A stretch of 32,235 bases of DNA from a bacterium (GTDB lineage: Bacteria > Hydrothermota > Hydrothermia > UBA1063), in assembly GCA_030019025.1 (NCBI GenBank), contig JASEFR010000006.1:43497-75731 (forward strand). Reading direction: 5' to 3'. Positions within the stretch are counted from its first letter, which is position 1; each line of letters opens with the position of its first letter. The notes under the pieces are model-generated. The model saw only the letters and a program-made list of their open reading frames with translations. It searched no databases and was not told the origin of the DNA. The translations under genes were made by a program, and so were the position numbers. Below are positions 31,510 through 32,235 of the stretch, piece after piece.

Positions 31510-32235
31510 ATGGTAAAAAGGGTGTGGAGTATGTTATCAACGTTGATGTTCGTTGTTCTTGTAGTTACGGTGTCCGTTTCCACAATTTGCAGTACGGGCT
31601 GCTCGACAGAGACAGGCAGTACTCATGACGCCAACGATGCCTTTTTTGTGGCTTTTGTAAGTGAAGATCACCAGGAGGCTTATTTGCTGTCAGACCCTAT
31701 TCCTGATATAGCTTTTTCGGAGGTGAAAGTGGAACATGATACCACGGTATATACGATTTCCCGCAAAGAATTGGGTTTAGGTGGTATTTATTTCAGTGAT
31801 ACATTATCACTTTCCATTGGGTTGCAATATACAATGATAACAAACTCCCCTTTAGGTGGTTGTGAGGGAACTTTTGTTATACCTGACACTGCCAATATTA
31901 CTCAACCTGCAGATGATGATACCGTAAGTTTAGGTTCAGATGTACTGGTTTCGTGGAATAAATCTGACAACGCTTCTTTTTATTTCTTGCATTATTCTTT
32001 TGTTGGCTTTGATAGCACAGGGATGTGGCTTGATTATATATCAGGGGATACCTTTACTGTGGATACGAGCTTTGCAATTCCTGCCACTTTCTTCAATGTT
32101 GATGGTGCCGCTTATTATGAAGGGTTGATATCTCTTTATCCTTATCACGGATCTGTGCCCGAGGCAGGTGCTACTTGCAATATGCAGGGATCGATTAAGG
32201 GCTTTCTATACGCTGAAGGTGAGGGAGACTATGTG
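31510..32235 (+). CDS. Putative lipoprotein, tandem paralogue 2 (cut by window end)
   Basis: An open frame of 242 codons runs from the ATG at 31510 to the right edge without a stop. GGGGGGAG at 31496-31503 is well spaced for this ATG, and an ATG three bases earlier is possible. The start chosen puts the putative lipobox Cys at residue 31 (ICSTGC), exactly as in paralogue 1. Shared blocks are VTVSVST, FVAFVSEDHQEAYLLSDP, IPDTANITQP, SLGSDVLVSWNK and GSIKGFLYA. The region just after the cysteine differs most. It is presumably a surface or periplasmic protein of the same unknown family. The missing C-terminus should be about 38 residues if like paralogue 1. Confidence 0.7.
   Translation, partial: MVKRVWSMLSTLMFVVLVVTVSVSTICSTGCSTETGSTHDANDAFFVAFVSEDHQEAYLLSDPIPDIAFSEVKVEHDTTVYTISRKELGLGGIYFSDTLSLSIGLQYTMITNSPLGGCEGTFVIPDTANITQPADDDTVSLGSDVLVSWNKSDNASFYFLHYSFVGFDSTGMWLDYISGDTFTVDTSFAIPATFFNVDGAAYYEGLISLYPYHGSVPEAGATCNMQGSIKGFLYAEGEGDYV
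32184..32235 (+). repeat. 52-base coding repeat, copy 2
   Basis: Second copy of the segment at 31133-31184, differing at one base, and running to the window edge. It lies in the same frame and at the same place in the protein as copy 1. Confidence 0.9.

Noticed and set aside
1-32235. CRISPR arrays, tRNA/rRNA genes, insertion sequences, phage genes or riboswitches
   Set aside because: I saw no regularly spaced direct repeats, cloverleaf-like segments, transposase or phage motifs, and no structured leader of riboswitch size; the intergenic gaps are all under about 220 bases.

Overview
The window looks like ordinary chromosome from a diderm (Gram-negative-type) bacterium with AT-leaning coding sequence and very tight gene packing; many neighbouring genes overlap by 1-14 bases or are separated by 1-3. 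Lipobox proteins, a LolD/FtsX-type exporter with a LolA-like partner, several beta-barrel candidates (some ending in an aromatic residue), a PorV/UPF0164-like barrel and a C-terminus resembling a type IX sorting tail point to the wider FCB group or a neighbouring candidate phylum (WOR-3/Hydrothermae-like would fit). That placement is an inference. There is no phage, transposon, CRISPR array or RNA gene that I can see, and no gene-free gap longer than 300 bases.

Layout. 1-512 (minus): the 5' end of an unknown gene and an RlpA-like lipoprotein. 599-5582 (plus): a seven-gene overlapping operon with an OmpA-like anchored protein, a lipid/diacylglycerol kinase-like protein, ketopantoate reductase, an M24 peptidase, a nitrilase-family amidohydrolase, a YfiM-like small protein and an MTH1-type Nudix hydrolase. 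5597-12824 (minus): an ARPP-1 family protein and two giant tandem paralogues that join a GGDEF domain to a STAND-like ATPase and TPR repeats. 12892-13731 (minus): D-amino acid transaminase. 13835-21058 (plus): pdxS, pdxT, glyA, two outer-membrane proteins (one with ComEA-like helix-hairpin-helix repeats), acpS and carbamate kinase, apparently one operon from a clear promoter. 21147-22280: a membrane GGDEF protein. 22320-25437: four packed genes for exported proteins, each carrying a close cysteine pair. 25612-30322 (minus): LolD-like ATPase, two FtsX permeases, LolA-like protein and a barrel. 30447-end (plus): two tandem paralogous lipoprotein-like proteins, the second cut by the window edge.

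How the parts may work together. PdxST makes pyridoxal phosphate, which both the next gene (GlyA) and the divergent transaminase need. Three GGDEF proteins, two with ATPase-TPR sensory modules, suggest c-di-GMP signalling, although no phosphodiesterase domain is present here. The 22320-25437 cassette looks like an envelope thiol-redox unit, and the 25612-30322 operon looks like a Lol-like export route across the envelope.

The most unusual signals are: (i) a recurring promoter layout in which a -10 box sits only 6-10 bases before the start codon at five transcription-unit heads, implying leaderless mRNAs; (ii) the tandem GGDEF-STAND-TPR pair with one diverged GGDEF site; (iii) the cysteine-pair cassette; and (iv) a nearly identical 52-base segment shared by the otherwise diverged tandem lipoprotein genes.
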